The notes under the pieces: model-generated
What the model saw: only the letters and a program-made list of their open reading frames with translations
Databases searched by the model: none
Told to the model about the DNA's origin: nothing
Shown: one piece after another, positions 7,935 through 16,629 of the stretch
Layout of the letters: every line of letters starts with the position of its first letter
Numbering within the stretch: the stretch's first letter is position 1
Translations under genes and position numbers: made by a program
Source: CAVSCR01 sp963726575
GTDB taxonomy: Bacteria > Actinomycetota > Actinomycetes > JAHEKZ01
Length of the DNA stretch: 64,000 nucleotides
Assembly: GCA_963726575.1 (NCBI GenBank)
Contig: CAVSCR010000003.1
Coordinates: 434,001-498,000, forward strand
Direction of reading: 5' to 3'

Positions 7935-9254
7935 GTGGTGACTGCCCCCGCCAGCGACCTGCACAGCCCGCCCTGGCCGGCTCCGGTCGCCCACGCAGCG
8001 GTCGACGCGACCGTTGCCGTGCCCGGATCGAAGTCCCAGACCAACCGGGCTCTGGTGATCGCCACTCTTGCGCAAGCGCCGACCCGCCTGGTCGGCCCGT
8101 TGCAGGCACGAGACACCGCCCTCATGGTCGACGCGCTGCGTCGTATGGGTGCCACCATCGACGAGGCGCCCGGCGACGACGACGCGCCGGCGGGCTGGAG
8201 CATCCAACCTGCTCCCCTGCGAGGGGACACCAGCATCGACTGTGGTTTGGCCGGCACCGTGATGCGTTTCGTCCCGCCGTTGGCGGCGCTGGCCGTTGGA
8301 CCGGTCGCGTTCGACGGCGATCCCCGCGCCCGCGAGCGGCCCATGGCGCCACTGATCGACAGCCTGCGCAACCTGGGCGTCGTCGTGACCACCGCCGGGC
8401 AGGACTCGCTTCCGTTCACCGTGCACGGGGCTGGTCGGGTGGGTGGCGGACCACTGCGCATCGACGCGTCGGGTTCGAGCCAGTTCGTGAGTGCCCTGTT
8501 GTTGTCCGCGTGCCGGTTCGAGCAAGGTCTGCAGCTCACCGTGGTGGGGCAGGCCCCGTCGCAGCCGCACATCGACATGACGCTGGCGATGCTGGCGCAG
8601 GCCGGTGTCGTGACCCGCGCCGACGACTCCGGCACTTGGGTGGTGGAGCCAGGCGCGCCGCGCGGTGGCGACGCAACCATTGCCCCCGACCTCTCCAACG
8701 CCGTCCCCTTCCTCGCGGCGGCGCTGGTCACCGGAGGAACGGTGCGGATTCCGCGCTGGGCCGGCGCCGACACCCAGCCAGGGCCGCAGATTCTGGCCGT
8801 TCTCGAGGCTTTGGGCGGCACGACTCGGATCATCGACGACACGCTCGTGTGCAGCGGGTCCGGCAGCATCAACGGCACCGACCTCGATCTGCGCGACGTG
8901 CCCGAGGTCGTGACGACGGTTGCCGTGCTGGCCGCAGTGGCGACCACGCCCACCACCCTGCGTGGAGTCGCGCACCTGCGCGGCCACGAGACCGACCGGT
9001 TGCAGGCGCTCAGCGACGAGCTCAACGCGTTGGGGGGTGACGTCGAGCAGACCGCTGACGGCCTGCACATCCGACCGCGCCCCCTGCACGCCGGCACGTT
9101 CCACACCTACGCCGACCACCGACTGGCCACAGCCGCAGCAGTCCTCGGTCTGGTGGTGCCCGGGATCGACGTCGAAGACGTCGCTACGACCGACAAGACG
9201 CTCCCCGGCTTCGTCGAGCTGTGGACCGCGATGCTGGCGAGCTCGTCCGCGTGA
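7935..9254 (+). CDS. aroA: 3-phosphoshikimate 1-carboxyvinyltransferase (EPSP synthase)
   Basis: The 439-residue enzyme condenses shikimate-3-phosphate with phosphoenolpyruvate, step six of the shikimate pathway. Seen motifs: P-G-S-K-S-Q-T-N-R-A-L near the N-terminus, D-C-G-L-A-G-T-V-M-R-F (substrate loop), a D-A-S-G-S-S-Q-F segment and C-terminal D-H-R-L-A-T-A. There are tandem GTGs at 7935 and 7938; TAGCCT at 7926-7931 sits at the spacing expected of a leaderless transcript beginning near the second. The stop overlaps the rsgA GTG (GTGA). Confidence 0.95.
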   Translation: MVTAPASDLHSPPWPAPVAHAAVDATVAVPGSKSQTNRALVIATLAQAPTRLVGPLQARDTALMVDALRRMGATIDEAPGDDDAPAGWSIQPAPLRGDTSIDCGLAGTVMRFVPPLAALAVGPVAFDGDPRARERPMAPLIDSLRNLGVVVTTAGQDSLPFTVHGAGRVGGGPLRIDASGSSQFVSALLLSACRFEQGLQLTVVGQAPSQPHIDMTLAMLAQAGVVTRADDSGTWVVEPGAPRGGDATIAPDLSNAVPFLAAALVTGGTVRIPRWAGADTQPGPQILAVLEALGGTTRIIDDTLVCSGSGSINGTDLDLRDVPEVVTTVAVLAAVATTPTTLRGVAHLRGHETDRLQALSDELNALGGDVEQTADGLHIRPRPLHAGTFHTYADHRLATAAAVLGLVVPGIDVEDVATTDKTLPGFVELWTAMLASSSA

Positions 9255-10264
9255 CACCCGCCCGACGCCGCACCGACCGCCTCGACGAGGACGACGTCCG
9301 GGTGCGGCCGGGCCGCAGCAAGTCCCGGCCGCGCAGCAAGGTCCGCCCTGGTCACACCGAGGCGGCCGAGGGGTTCGTCATCGCCGTGGACCGAGGGCGG
9401 TTCACGGTGACGCTCGACGCGCAGCACGAGCATCGGCGGGTGTACGCGATCAAGGCTCGCGAGCTGGGTCGGAAGGGGATTGCAGTCGGCGACGACGTCG
9501 CGCTCGTCGGCGAACTCTCGGGCGGGCCCGACGCACTTGCCCGCATCATTCGTCGTCACCCGCGCCACACCGTGCTGCGCCGCACCGCCGACGACGTCGA
9601 CCCCGTGGAACGGGTGATCGTGGCGAACGCCGATCAGCTCGCGGTGGTGGCGTCGGTCACGAACCCGGAGCCGCGCACCCGCTTGATCGACCGCGCAGTC
9701 GTGGCTGCGTTCGACGCGGGGCTGACCCCGCTGCTGATCGTCACGAAGGTCGATCTGCTCACCCCGGACACCTTGTTGGACATCTACGCGCCGCTAGGCG
9801 TCCCGGCCGTGGTCACGCAGGCCGGTGGTGACCTCACCGCGGTGCGTGAGAAGCTGACCGACCACAACACGGTGCTGCTCGGCCATTCCGGGGTGGGGAA
9901 GTCCACCTTGGTCAACGCGTTGGTTCCGGCCGCGCAGCGGGCTACCGGTCACGTCAATGCGGTCACCGGGCGCGGGCGTCACACGTCCACCTCTGCAGTG
10001 GCGCTGCCGCTGCCCGATGGTGGCTGGGTGATCGATACACCGGGCATCCGCTCGTTCGGACTGGCCCACGTCGAGCTCGCCAGGTTCATGCGCGCCTTCC
10101 CGGATCTCGAGCCGGGCACGGCGCAGTGCCCGCGCAGCTGTTCGCACGACGACGAGCACTGCGCACTCGACGCCTACGTGACAACCCACGGCATCGCTCC
10201 CGAGCGGTTGGCGTCGTTGCGGAGGTTGCTGGCGAGTCGCGCGAGCACAGAGGACAACTACTGA
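9251..10264 (+). CDS. rsgA: Ribosome small-subunit-dependent GTPase RsgA
   Basis: RsgA is a late 30S assembly factor whose GTPase domain is circularly permuted. The order seen is an N-terminal OB-fold after a basic extension (R-P-G-R-S-K-S-R-P-R-S-K), G4 motif I-V-T-K-V-D, then G1 G-H-S-G-V-G-K-S-T and G3 D-T-P-G-I-R-S-F-G. A C-terminal zinc knuckle (C-P-R-S-C-S-H ... H-C-A) follows. I chose the GTG at 9251, which overlaps the aroA stop by four bases, rather than an upstream ATG 30 bases earlier. Length about 337 residues is normal. Coupling to aroA is common in actinobacteria. Confidence 0.95.
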   Translation: MTPARRRTDRLDEDDVRVRPGRSKSRPRSKVRPGHTEAAEGFVIAVDRGRFTVTLDAQHEHRRVYAIKARELGRKGIAVGDDVALVGELSGGPDALARIIRRHPRHTVLRRTADDVDPVERVIVANADQLAVVASVTNPEPRTRLIDRAVVAAFDAGLTPLLIVTKVDLLTPDTLLDIYAPLGVPAVVTQAGGDLTAVREKLTDHNTVLLGHSGVGKSTLVNALVPAAQRATGHVNAVTGRGRHTSTSAVALPLPDGGWVIDTPGIRSFGLAHVELARFMRAFPDLEPGTAQCPRSCSHDDEHCALDAYVTTHGIAPERLASLRRLLASRASTEDNY

Positions 10265-10306
10265 CACACGTGCTTCGCGCTGCCTGAGCACCACTACGGT
10301 CTGGAC

Positions 10307-11107
10307 ATGACCTCCTTCGCCGAAGACCTGTCCCTGGCCTTCCGGCTCGCCGACGAAGCCGACGCGGTGTCACTGGAACGGTTTCGTGCACTCGACCTGG
10401 TGGTGGAGACCAAGCCGGACCTGACTCCTGTCAGTGACGCCGACCGCGCCGTCGAGAACCAACTGCGCAAGACCTTGGCGCGCGAGCGGCCCGACGACGG
10501 CATCGTGGGCGAGGAATTCGGCACCGACGTCATTGGCACGACGAACCGACGCTGGGTGCTCGACCCGATCGACGGCACCAAGAACTACGTGCGCGGCGTG
10601 CCGGTGTGGGCCACGCTGATCGCTCTCACCGTCGGAGAAGACGTCGGCGTCGGTGTGGTGTCCGCACCGGCGCTCGGTATGCGCTGGTGGGCCGCCGCGG
10701 GCATGGGCGCCTGGACCGGTCACCACCTCGCGGCCGGGCGACGGTTGTCCGTCTCCGCCGTGGGGACGATCGAGGACGCATCGGTGTCGTTCTCCGAGCT
10801 CACCGACCCCGCCTGGGATCTCTCCGGCACCGAGGCGGGTTTCCACACGCTGCTGCAGCGCAGCTGGCGCTCGCGTGCCTATGGCGACTTCTGGTCCCAC
10901 CTGCTCGTGGCCGAAGGGGCGGTTGACATCGCGATCGAGCCGGAGCTGTCGGCCTGGGACATCGCGGCGCTGGTCCCCATCGTCACCGAGGCGGGCGGCC
11001 GCATCACCGGTCTGGACGGTCGGCCGGCGATGGTCAGCGGCAGTGCGGTGTCGACGAACGGCCGACTCCACGACGCTGTGCTCGACCAGCTCCACACCCG
11101 CAGCTGA
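10307..11107 (+). CDS. hisN: Histidinol-phosphatase, inositol monophosphatase family
   Basis: The 266-residue enzyme has the Mg-dependent IMPase fold: T-P-V-S-D-A-D (about 44), metal ligands in G-E-E-F-G (about 68) and D-P-I-D-G-T-K-N-Y-V-R-G (about 86), and W-D-I-A-A-L-V-P-I-V-T-E-A-G-G (about 215). R-W-V-L-D-P-I-D-G-T-K-N-Y is the form typical of actinobacterial HisN, which dephosphorylates histidinol phosphate in histidine synthesis; an inositol monophosphatase role cannot be excluded. It follows rsgA by 42 bases. Its 3' 229 bases are overlapped by a convergent reading frame. Confidence 0.88.
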   Translation: MTSFAEDLSLAFRLADEADAVSLERFRALDLVVETKPDLTPVSDADRAVENQLRKTLARERPDDGIVGEEFGTDVIGTTNRRWVLDPIDGTKNYVRGVPVWATLIALTVGEDVGVGVVSAPALGMRWWAAAGMGAWTGHHLAAGRRLSVSAVGTIEDASVSFSELTDPAWDLSGTEAGFHTLLQRSWRSRAYGDFWSHLLVAEGAVDIAIEPELSAWDIAALVPIVTEAGGRITGLDGRPAMVSGSAVSTNGRLHDAVLDQLHTRS

Positions 11108-11766
11108 CGCCAACCACGCAACAACTGCGGCGCGAGCATGACCGCCGCCAGGTCGAACCACCCGTAACCACCGGCCGCGCCGGAGGGCGGGTTGCCGATG
11201 GGGACGAGCCCGGTGGGGTCGTGGGCAGACCACACCCACGTGCCCAGGTGCGTCCCCATCAGCTCCAGATACGTCACGACGATGAACGCACCCACGTACA
11301 GCAGCTGTGAGCGACCCCATCGCAAGAACGCAGCCAAGCACAGGAACCAGAACGCTCCGAGGACATCCAGTCGCGGCGCCAAGGGACTGAGCCCCCACAG
11401 GGCGTACGAACCGCCGAGGACGACGGTGGCGACGATCAGGGCACGTCGGTGTCGTGCGAACAACGTGGAGCGTGCCATCGCGAGCGCCGCCAGGTATACG
11501 AGGCCATGACACGGCGGGACGAACGCGGGGACGTTCTCCCATCGATACACGTACACGTGCATCCCAAGCGAGAACGTGTACTCGACCAACGTCGCGAAGA
11601 CCACGACCACCGCCACCTGTGCACGGACCAGCGGTCGCTCACGGGCGAGCAGTGCCACCAACAGCGCCCAGCTGAGCAGTCCCAGTGCGACTTGCCGACC
11701 TGGGGTACCCGACTGGTCCGCGATCAAGACGACCGGGATCCACAGCAGGATCAGGACGGCCGGCAC
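10879..11766 (-). CDS. Multi-pass membrane protein of unknown function
   Basis: The first ~220 of 295 residues form six to seven hydrophobic helices with charged turns; Y-T-F-S-L-G-M-H-V-Y-V-Y-R and T-Y-L-E-L-M-G-T-H-L-G-T-W-V-W resemble carotenoid-biosynthesis-like membrane proteins of actinobacteria, a weak impression only. The last ~75 residues have no helices, are Ser/Pro/Arg-rich and lie wholly antisense to hisN, so they are probably a non-conserved tail created by lack of an earlier stop. The 229-base convergent overlap is unusually long. No motif indicates an enzyme. Confidence 0.6.
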   Translation of the reverse strand: MPAVLILLWIPVVLIADQSGTPGRQVALGLLSWALLVALLARERPLVRAQVAVVVVFATLVEYTFSLGMHVYVYRWENVPAFVPPCHGLVYLAALAMARSTLFARHRRALIVATVVLGGSYALWGLSPLAPRLDVLGAFWFLCLAAFLRWGRSQLLYVGAFIVVTYLELMGTHLGTWVWSAHDPTGLVPIGNPPSGAAGGYGWFDLAAVMLAPQLLRGWRQLRVWSWSSTASWSRPFVDTALPLTIAGRPSRPVMRPPASVTMGTSAAMSQADSSGSIAMSTAPSATSRWDQKSP

Positions 11767-11898
11767 CGGGACAGTCTGCCAGCAACGACATCCCGCACTC
11801 CGACCTGGCGTGACGGGTGCTGCTCAAGGTCCAGGGGTGGACGCCGACCGGCGTGGACCGACACGATGACGCAGGTCCACCGACACGGGGAGGTCGCC

Positions 11899-12285
11899 AT
11901 GAACGTGCGAGAGGGCATGAGCCCACAGGTCCTGACGATCGGACCGCACCACACGTTGCGCGAGGCCGCACAGCGCATGGCCGAGCGCAGGGTCGGCGCC
12001 GCGGTCGTGGTCGACCCGGACGGTGAGGGCGCCGGCATCCTGACCGAGCGCGACGTGTTGCGTTCGGTCGCGGCGGGAGAAGACCCCGACGCCGAGTACG
12101 CCTCCGACCACTTGACCCCTGACATCGTGTACGCCGCGCCCGAGTGGGGCCTCGAACAAGCCGCGGACGCCATGCTCACCGGAGGCTTTCGCCACCTCGT
12201 GGTGCTCGAGAACTCCGAGGTCGTGGGCATCTTGTCCGTCCGCGACATCGTCCGCCTGTGGGCGAGCGTCCGACCGGCACCCTGA
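11899..12285 (+). CDS. CBS domain-pair protein
   Basis: The 128-residue protein is two CBS motifs: M-S-P-Q-V-L-T-I ... V-G-A-A-V-V-V-D ... G-I-L-T-E-R-D-V-L and L-T-P-D-I-V-Y ... G-F-R-H-L-V-V-L ... G-I-L-S-V-R-D-I-V. Such stand-alone pairs form a Bateman module that binds adenine nucleotides and usually regulates a partner. The ATG at 11899 is chosen for GGGGAGG five bases upstream; the frame is open further 5' without another convincing start. It precedes the copper genes by about 60 bases; a shared transcript is possible but a functional link is not evident. Confidence 0.88.
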   Translation: MNVREGMSPQVLTIGPHHTLREAAQRMAERRVGAAVVVDPDGEGAGILTERDVLRSVAAGEDPDAEYASDHLTPDIVYAAPEWGLEQAADAMLTGGFRHLVVLENSEVVGILSVRDIVRLWASVRPAP

Positions 12286-12347
12286 CTTCGTACACTCGAA
12301 CCTGGCCAACCATCGGTGGCCGGGTCACGTGGTCCAGGAGGCGCGAC

Positions 12348-12557
12348 ATGGCGGTCACGACCGTCGTCCACGTCGTCGGCATGACGTGCGGCCACTGTGA
12401 GGCCGCTGTCCGGCAAGAGGTGGGGCAGCTGCCAGGTGTCACCGATGTCGTCGTCGATCTGGCATCTGGCGGGGTCACGGTGACGAGCCGAGCCGAGCTG
12501 GATCAGGCAGCGCTGGCAGCGGCCGTGGACGAAGCCGGCTACGTCCTGGCAACATGA
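12348..12557 (+). CDS. copZ: Copper chaperone, heavy-metal-associated domain (CopZ-like)
   Basis: A 69-residue single HMA domain with the metal site G-M-T-C-G-H-C near residue 12 and a ferredoxin-like pattern ending D-E-A-G-Y. It is expected to bind Cu(I) and hand it to the adjacent ATPase. The ATG follows CCAGGAGG by five bases and its stop overlaps the copA start (ATGA), so the two are translated together. No CsoR-type repressor gene is adjacent. Confidence 0.92.
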   Translation: MAVTTVVHVVGMTCGHCEAAVRQEVGQLPGVTDVVVDLASGGVTVTSRAELDQAALAAAVDEAGYVLAT

Positions 12558-14848
12558 CCGAGCCGAGCACGATCCGACCGCCCACACTCGACCTGGCGAT
12601 CTCGGGCATGACCTGCGCCACTTGTGCAGCTCGGATCGAGAAGAAGCTGAACCGGCTCGACGGCGTTCAGGCGGCGGTCAACTACGCCACGGAGTCCGCC
12701 CACGTGACCCTGGAAGGGGCCACGACGCCACAGGATGTGCTGACGACCGTGGCCTCGCTCGGATACGCCGCGCACCTCCCTGCGCCCCCGGCACAGCCCG
12801 ATCCAGCACAGCCGGCGGGCGGCCGAACCGATCCGGAGCTGACCGACCTGCGGCAACGGCTGATCGGGTCGACCGTGTTGTCGGTGCCGGTCGTCGCCAT
12901 GGCGATGGTTCCGGCACTGCAGTTCACCTACTGGCAATGGTTGTCGCTGACGCTGGCGTCACCGGTGGTCACGTGGGGGGCGTGGCCGTTCCATCGCGCA
13001 GCCTGGCTCAACCTGCGACATCACGCGACGACCATGGACACCCTTGTCAGCCTCGGTGTACTGGCGGCGTACGGCTGGTCCTTGTACGCGCTGTTCTTCG
13101 GCGGTGCGGGCGAGCCGGGCATGACCATGACGTTCAGCGTCACCGCGAGTGACAGCGGCTCGGCGCAGATCTACCTCGAGGTCTGCGCTGGCGTCACCGT
13201 CTTCTTGTTGTCAGGGCGCTACTTCGAGGTGCGAGCCAAGCGACGTTCCAGCGACGCCATCCGCGCACTGCTCACCCTCGGCGCCAAGGACGTGTCGGTG
13301 CTGCGCAACGGCCCCGACGGTGCTGAAGCACGCCTCCCCGTGGACCAGCTCCAGGTCGACGACGTGTTCGTGGTGCGACCCGGCGAGAAGGTCGCCACGG
13401 ATGGCGTCGTCATCGAGGGATCATCGGCTGTCGACAACTCGCTGCTCACCGGGGAACCGGTGCCGGTCGAGGTGTCGACCGGCTCAGCCGTCGTCGGCGG
13501 CGCGGTGAACGCCGGTGGTCGACTCATCGTCCGCGCCACCCGGGTGGGTGCCCAGACACAGCTGGCGCAGCTGGCGCGCCTCGTGGCGGAGGCACAGAGC
13601 GGCAAGGCACCGGTGCAACGGCTGGCCGACCGGATCAGCGCGGTGTTCGTCCCAGCGGTGCTCGTGATCGCCTTGGGGACGCTGCTGGCCTGGCTGGCAA
13701 CCGGAGCCGGCCCCGACGCCGCGTTCACGGCAGCCGTCTCCGTCCTGATCATCGCCTGCCCCTGTGCCCTCGGCCTGGCCACACCGACGGCACTGCTGGT
13801 GGGCACCGGCCGCGGGGCGCAGCTCGGCATCGTGATCCGCGGCCCGCAGATCCTGGAGTCCACGCGGCAGATCGACACGGTGGTGCTGGACAAGACAGGA
13901 ACGGTGACGACTGGCCGCATGTCCCTGGTCGACGTGATCAACGCCGATCCGACCGGCCGCGATGAGCTCCTCCGGGTGGGTGGCGCCCTCGAGCACGCGT
14001 CGGAGCACCCGATTGCGCGCGCGATCAGCACAGCCGCCGACGCCGTCGGCCCCCGGCCGGATGTCGCAGACTTCTCATCGGTTCCCGGGCAGGGTGTTCG
14101 CGGCGTCGTCGACGGGCGCGAAGTGACGGTGGGCCGCCTTGCGTGGCTGACCGCGGACCTGGGTCTCACCGTCGGCTCCGCGCTGCAGACCGAAGTGGCC
14201 GCCCTCAGCCGGGGCGGGGGCAGCATCGTCGGCGTGGGCTGGGACGGCCAGGTCCGTGGCGGTTTCGTGGTGTCGGACACCGTTGCCGCCACGAGCCGGG
14301 CGGCGGTGTCGGCCCTGCGGGATCTCGGGCTGCACCCCGTGCTGCTCACCGGAGACCACGTCGCTGCAGCAGCCCAGGTGGCCGCCGAGGTCGGCATCGA
14401 CGAGGTCAGCGCCGAGGTACTCCCCCGGGGCAAGGTCGAGGTCGTGCGGGCATTGCAGCGAGACGGTCGCGTGGTCGCGATGGTGGGGGACGGCGTCAAC
14501 GATGCCGCGGCTCTGGCACAGGCCGACCTGGGGATCGCCATGTCCAGCGGGTCCGACGTAGCGATCGAGGCGAGTGACCTGACCCTCATGCGCCAGGACC
14601 TCGGGCTGGTGCCCCAGGCCATCGAGCTGTCGCGCCGGGTGCTGCGCACGATCAAGGGAAACTTGTTCTGGGCCTTCGCCTACAACGTCGCGGCGATCCC
14701 GCTCGCGGCACTCGGCCTGCTCAACCCGATGATCGCCGGGCTGGCGATGGCTCTGTCCAGCGTGTTCGTGGTGTCGAACTCGTTACGGCTTCGTCGATTC
14801 ACTCCAACTGCTCCTCGGCCCGGCGCAGTCGCACGCACAGCGTCTTGA
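12554..14848 (+). CDS. copA: Copper-exporting P1B-type ATPase
   Basis: The 764-residue protein has one N-terminal HMA domain (G-M-T-C21-A-T-C24), eight membrane helices, the actuator motif T-G-E-P, the transmembrane metal site C-P-C (about residue 402, I-A-C-P-C-A-L-G-L-A), the phosphorylation motif D-K-T-G-T (about 446), H-P of the SEHP motif and G-D-G-V-N-D. These identify a Cu(I) exporter. It is coupled to the CopZ-like gene. Its 3' end overlaps the convergent cyclic-nucleotide-binding gene by 50 bases, so the last residues are antisense to that gene's C-terminus. Confidence 0.96.
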   Translation: MTEPSTIRPPTLDLAISGMTCATCAARIEKKLNRLDGVQAAVNYATESAHVTLEGATTPQDVLTTVASLGYAAHLPAPPAQPDPAQPAGGRTDPELTDLRQRLIGSTVLSVPVVAMAMVPALQFTYWQWLSLTLASPVVTWGAWPFHRAAWLNLRHHATTMDTLVSLGVLAAYGWSLYALFFGGAGEPGMTMTFSVTASDSGSAQIYLEVCAGVTVFLLSGRYFEVRAKRRSSDAIRALLTLGAKDVSVLRNGPDGAEARLPVDQLQVDDVFVVRPGEKVATDGVVIEGSSAVDNSLLTGEPVPVEVSTGSAVVGGAVNAGGRLIVRATRVGAQTQLAQLARLVAEAQSGKAPVQRLADRISAVFVPAVLVIALGTLLAWLATGAGPDAAFTAAVSVLIIACPCALGLATPTALLVGTGRGAQLGIVIRGPQILESTRQIDTVVLDKTGTVTTGRMSLVDVINADPTGRDELLRVGGALEHASEHPIARAISTAADAVGPRPDVADFSSVPGQGVRGVVDGREVTVGRLAWLTADLGLTVGSALQTEVAALSRGGGSIVGVGWDGQVRGGFVVSDTVAATSRAAVSALRDLGLHPVLLTGDHVAAAAQVAAEVGIDEVSAEVLPRGKVEVVRALQRDGRVVAMVGDGVNDAAALAQADLGIAMSSGSDVAIEASDLTLMRQDLGLVPQAIELSRRVLRTIKGNLFWAFAYNVAAIPLAALGLLNPMIAGLAMALSSVFVVSNSLRLRRFTPTAPRPGAVARTAS

Positions 14849-15221
14849 GCAACGCCAACGGGATCTCGGGATGCTCCTCGAGCAACGGTGCGAACTTCCA
14901 GCTGGTGAGCGCGAATGTCTTGGCTCCGTCGGGGCCGACGCGCACGGTGGCGCTGCGCGGCGAGCCATCGATCAGCGAGATCTCACCGAAGTGATCGCCG
15001 GTCCGAAGAGTTCCGCGCGTCTGTCCAGCGACGTCCACTTCGGCTGACCCCGCCAGCAGCATGTGGAACCCCACACCCGTCTTGTCCTGCTCGGCCAGAA
15101 CGCTTCCGGCCGGATGTTCGTGGACCGAGCCGCGCTCGGCGATGCGGCGCAGGTCCTTGTCGCTCAGGCCCGAGAAGAAGTCGATGGCCCGCAGCTGAGC
15201 CACTACCTCGTCATTGCTCAT
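14799..15221 (-). CDS. Cyclic nucleotide-binding domain protein
   Basis: The 140-residue protein is essentially one CNMP-binding beta-barrel: F-F-S-G-L-S at the start, G-D-H-F-G-E-I-S-L-I-D-G-S-P-R-S-A-T-V as the phosphate-binding cassette, and a C-terminal helix. The cassette retains G-E and R-S-A, so binding of cAMP or cGMP is plausible. No DNA-binding domain follows, unlike Crp. ATG 15221 is preferred (GAAGGTGG upstream) over an in-frame ATG 24 bases earlier. The partner is unknown. Confidence 0.85.
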   Translation of the reverse strand: MSNDEVVAQLRAIDFFSGLSDKDLRRIAERGSVHEHPAGSVLAEQDKTGVGFHMLLAGSAEVDVAGQTRGTLRTGDHFGEISLIDGSPRSATVRVGPDGAKTFALTSWKFAPLLEEHPEIPLALLKTLCVRLRRAEEQLE

Positions 15222-15305
15222 CAGGACCACCTTCGGCTGGAGCACCCGTCGACGTGTGCCCGATGATCGTAGGGCAGCCGTACCGGCTTCGGCGGGCCAC
15301 CTCGG

Positions 15306-16133
15306 TCAGATGTCCAGAGTCATGCCCTCGGCAGCAACCAGAATGCTGCCCGCGCTGTCCCCCCGCCCAGCGGCAACATCGGCGGCGATCGCATCGAGCG
15401 CCTCATCGGTGCGCGCGGGAGCGTGGTGGAACAGCACCAGTCGACCGGCCGACACCTTGGCCGCCAGCTCGATGGCACCGTCGACGGTGGCGTGGCCGTA
15501 CGCGTCGGCGATCGCGACCTCGTGGTTGAGGAACTGTGCGTCGTGGAACAACACGTCGACGCCGTGCAACGCGTCCAGCGTGGCCTCGCTGACCCCCGCC
15601 TGCGGCGCGTGGTCCGGGATGTACGCCAACGAGCGGCCATCTGCGTCGACGCGGTAGCCGAAGGTGCGTCCGCCCTTGTGCGCCACTGCGAACGCGTGCA
15701 GCTCCGGGACGCTGTCCGGCACGACTCCCACGTCGACCGCGTCGAAGGTCCAGTGGCCGCGCAATCCTGAGGGGTCGATCGGGAACGCCGGCGGCGACAT
15801 CGACTGGGCCAGCAGCTCGAACCCGCTGCGGTGATGCTGCGCGGGCAGGACGACGCGAACCTGTGAGTCGTCGTGGTCCACTGCGGGGCAGAACGGCAAA
15901 CCTTGCACGTGGTCCCAGTGCAGATGGCTGAGCGCAACCGTCCCCACGAACGCTCGACCTGCCCCGAGGACGGTCGGGACGTTGCGCAACCCGGTCCCGG
16001 CATCCAGCAGCAGCGTGGGGTCAGCCGAGGTCCCGGTCCAGACCGCGACGCACGCGGTGTGTCCGCCGTAACGGACGAAGGGCTGACCCGGCGCCGCAGT
16101 CGAACCGCGGACGCCCAGGACTTGCACCCTCAT
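15306..16133 (-). CDS. MBL-fold metallohydrolase (RNase Z/PhnP-like)
   Basis: The 275-residue protein begins M-R-V-Q-V-L-G-V-R-G-S-T and has the metal motif L-S-H-L-H-W-D-H-V-Q-G-L (about 70), a distal D-A-G-T-G and H-D-A-Q-F, and a late H-H-A-P. This pattern is that of the beta-lactamase-fold family with phosphodiesterase members such as PhnP and RNase Z. The W in H-L-H-W-D-H is the variant seen in stand-alone bacterial members. AGGTGG precedes the ATG. The substrate cannot be read from context. Confidence 0.85.
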   Translation of the reverse strand: MRVQVLGVRGSTAAPGQPFVRYGGHTACVAVWTGTSADPTLLLDAGTGLRNVPTVLGAGRAFVGTVALSHLHWDHVQGLPFCPAVDHDDSQVRVVLPAQHHRSGFELLAQSMSPPAFPIDPSGLRGHWTFDAVDVGVVPDSVPELHAFAVAHKGGRTFGYRVDADGRSLAYIPDHAPQAGVSEATLDALHGVDVLFHDAQFLNHEVAIADAYGHATVDGAIELAAKVSAGRLVLFHHAPARTDEALDAIAADVAAGRGDSAGSILVAAEGMTLDI

Positions 16134-16191
16134 GCATCACCACCTGGCGCGTTGGACCCCCCGCGCAGCATAGGCAGCCGACGGGTGGTCG

Positions 16192-16629
16192 TCAGGACTT
16201 CGCGACGACCTCACCCTTGACGACCGTGACCGGGAACGGTGGGAGCGGGCTCGGAGCCGGACCGCTCATCACCGCACCGGTGGCGCCGTCATAGACCGAA
16301 CCGTGGCAGGGGCACACGTACTGGGCGCCCTGCGGAACGACGGTGCAGCCCATGTGCGTGCACACGGCGCTGAACGCGACGACCTCACCGGCCTTGGGCT
16401 GGGCGATCACCACCGGCGTGTTGGGGTTCACCTGCGCCGAGACCGCGCCGCCGACCGGGATCGACGACACCGAGGCAAGGCCCGAGGCGCTCGGCGAACC
16501 GCCGGCGCCGGTCCCGGCCGAGGCCGGGCCGTTGCCGCACGCGCTGAGCGCGACCACACCCACCACGCCGGCCGACCCCGCCAGGACCGCTCGTCGCCCG
16601 ACGCACCGCGTCGACCCGCAGGCCGTCAT
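16192..16629 (-). CDS. Exported Rieske [2Fe-2S] protein, likely lipoprotein
   Basis: The 145-residue product has an N-terminal R-R-A-V-L-A-G-S-A-G-V-V-G-V-V-A-L-S-A-C: a twin-arginine-like signal ending in a lipobox-like L-S-A-C, then a Ser/Gly linker. The Rieske ligands follow as C90-T-H92-M-G-C95 and C106-P-C108-H109-G. The cluster is expected outside the membrane. Its ATG overlaps the anti-sigma stop by one base (TGATG), so it belongs to the ECF operon. It is too small to be QcrA; it may pass electrons to or sense redox state for that sigma system (inference). Confidence 0.9.
   Translation of the reverse strand: MTACGSTRCVGRRAVLAGSAGVVGVVALSACGNGPASAGTGAGGSPSASGLASVSSIPVGGAVSAQVNPNTPVVIAQPKAGEVVAFSAVCTHMGCTVVPQGAQYVCPCHGSVYDGATGAVMSGPAPSPLPPFPVTVVKGEVVAKS

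Noticed and set aside
12286..12347. Copper-responsive CsoR operator before copZ
   Set aside because: A short GGCCA/TGGCC dyad is present but does not match the known CsoR or CueR site layouts well enough to claim.
13219..14655. Minus-strand frame of 478 codons inside copA
   Set aside because: Ser/Arg/Thr-rich translation typical of the antisense of a high-GC gene; copA motifs are intact.
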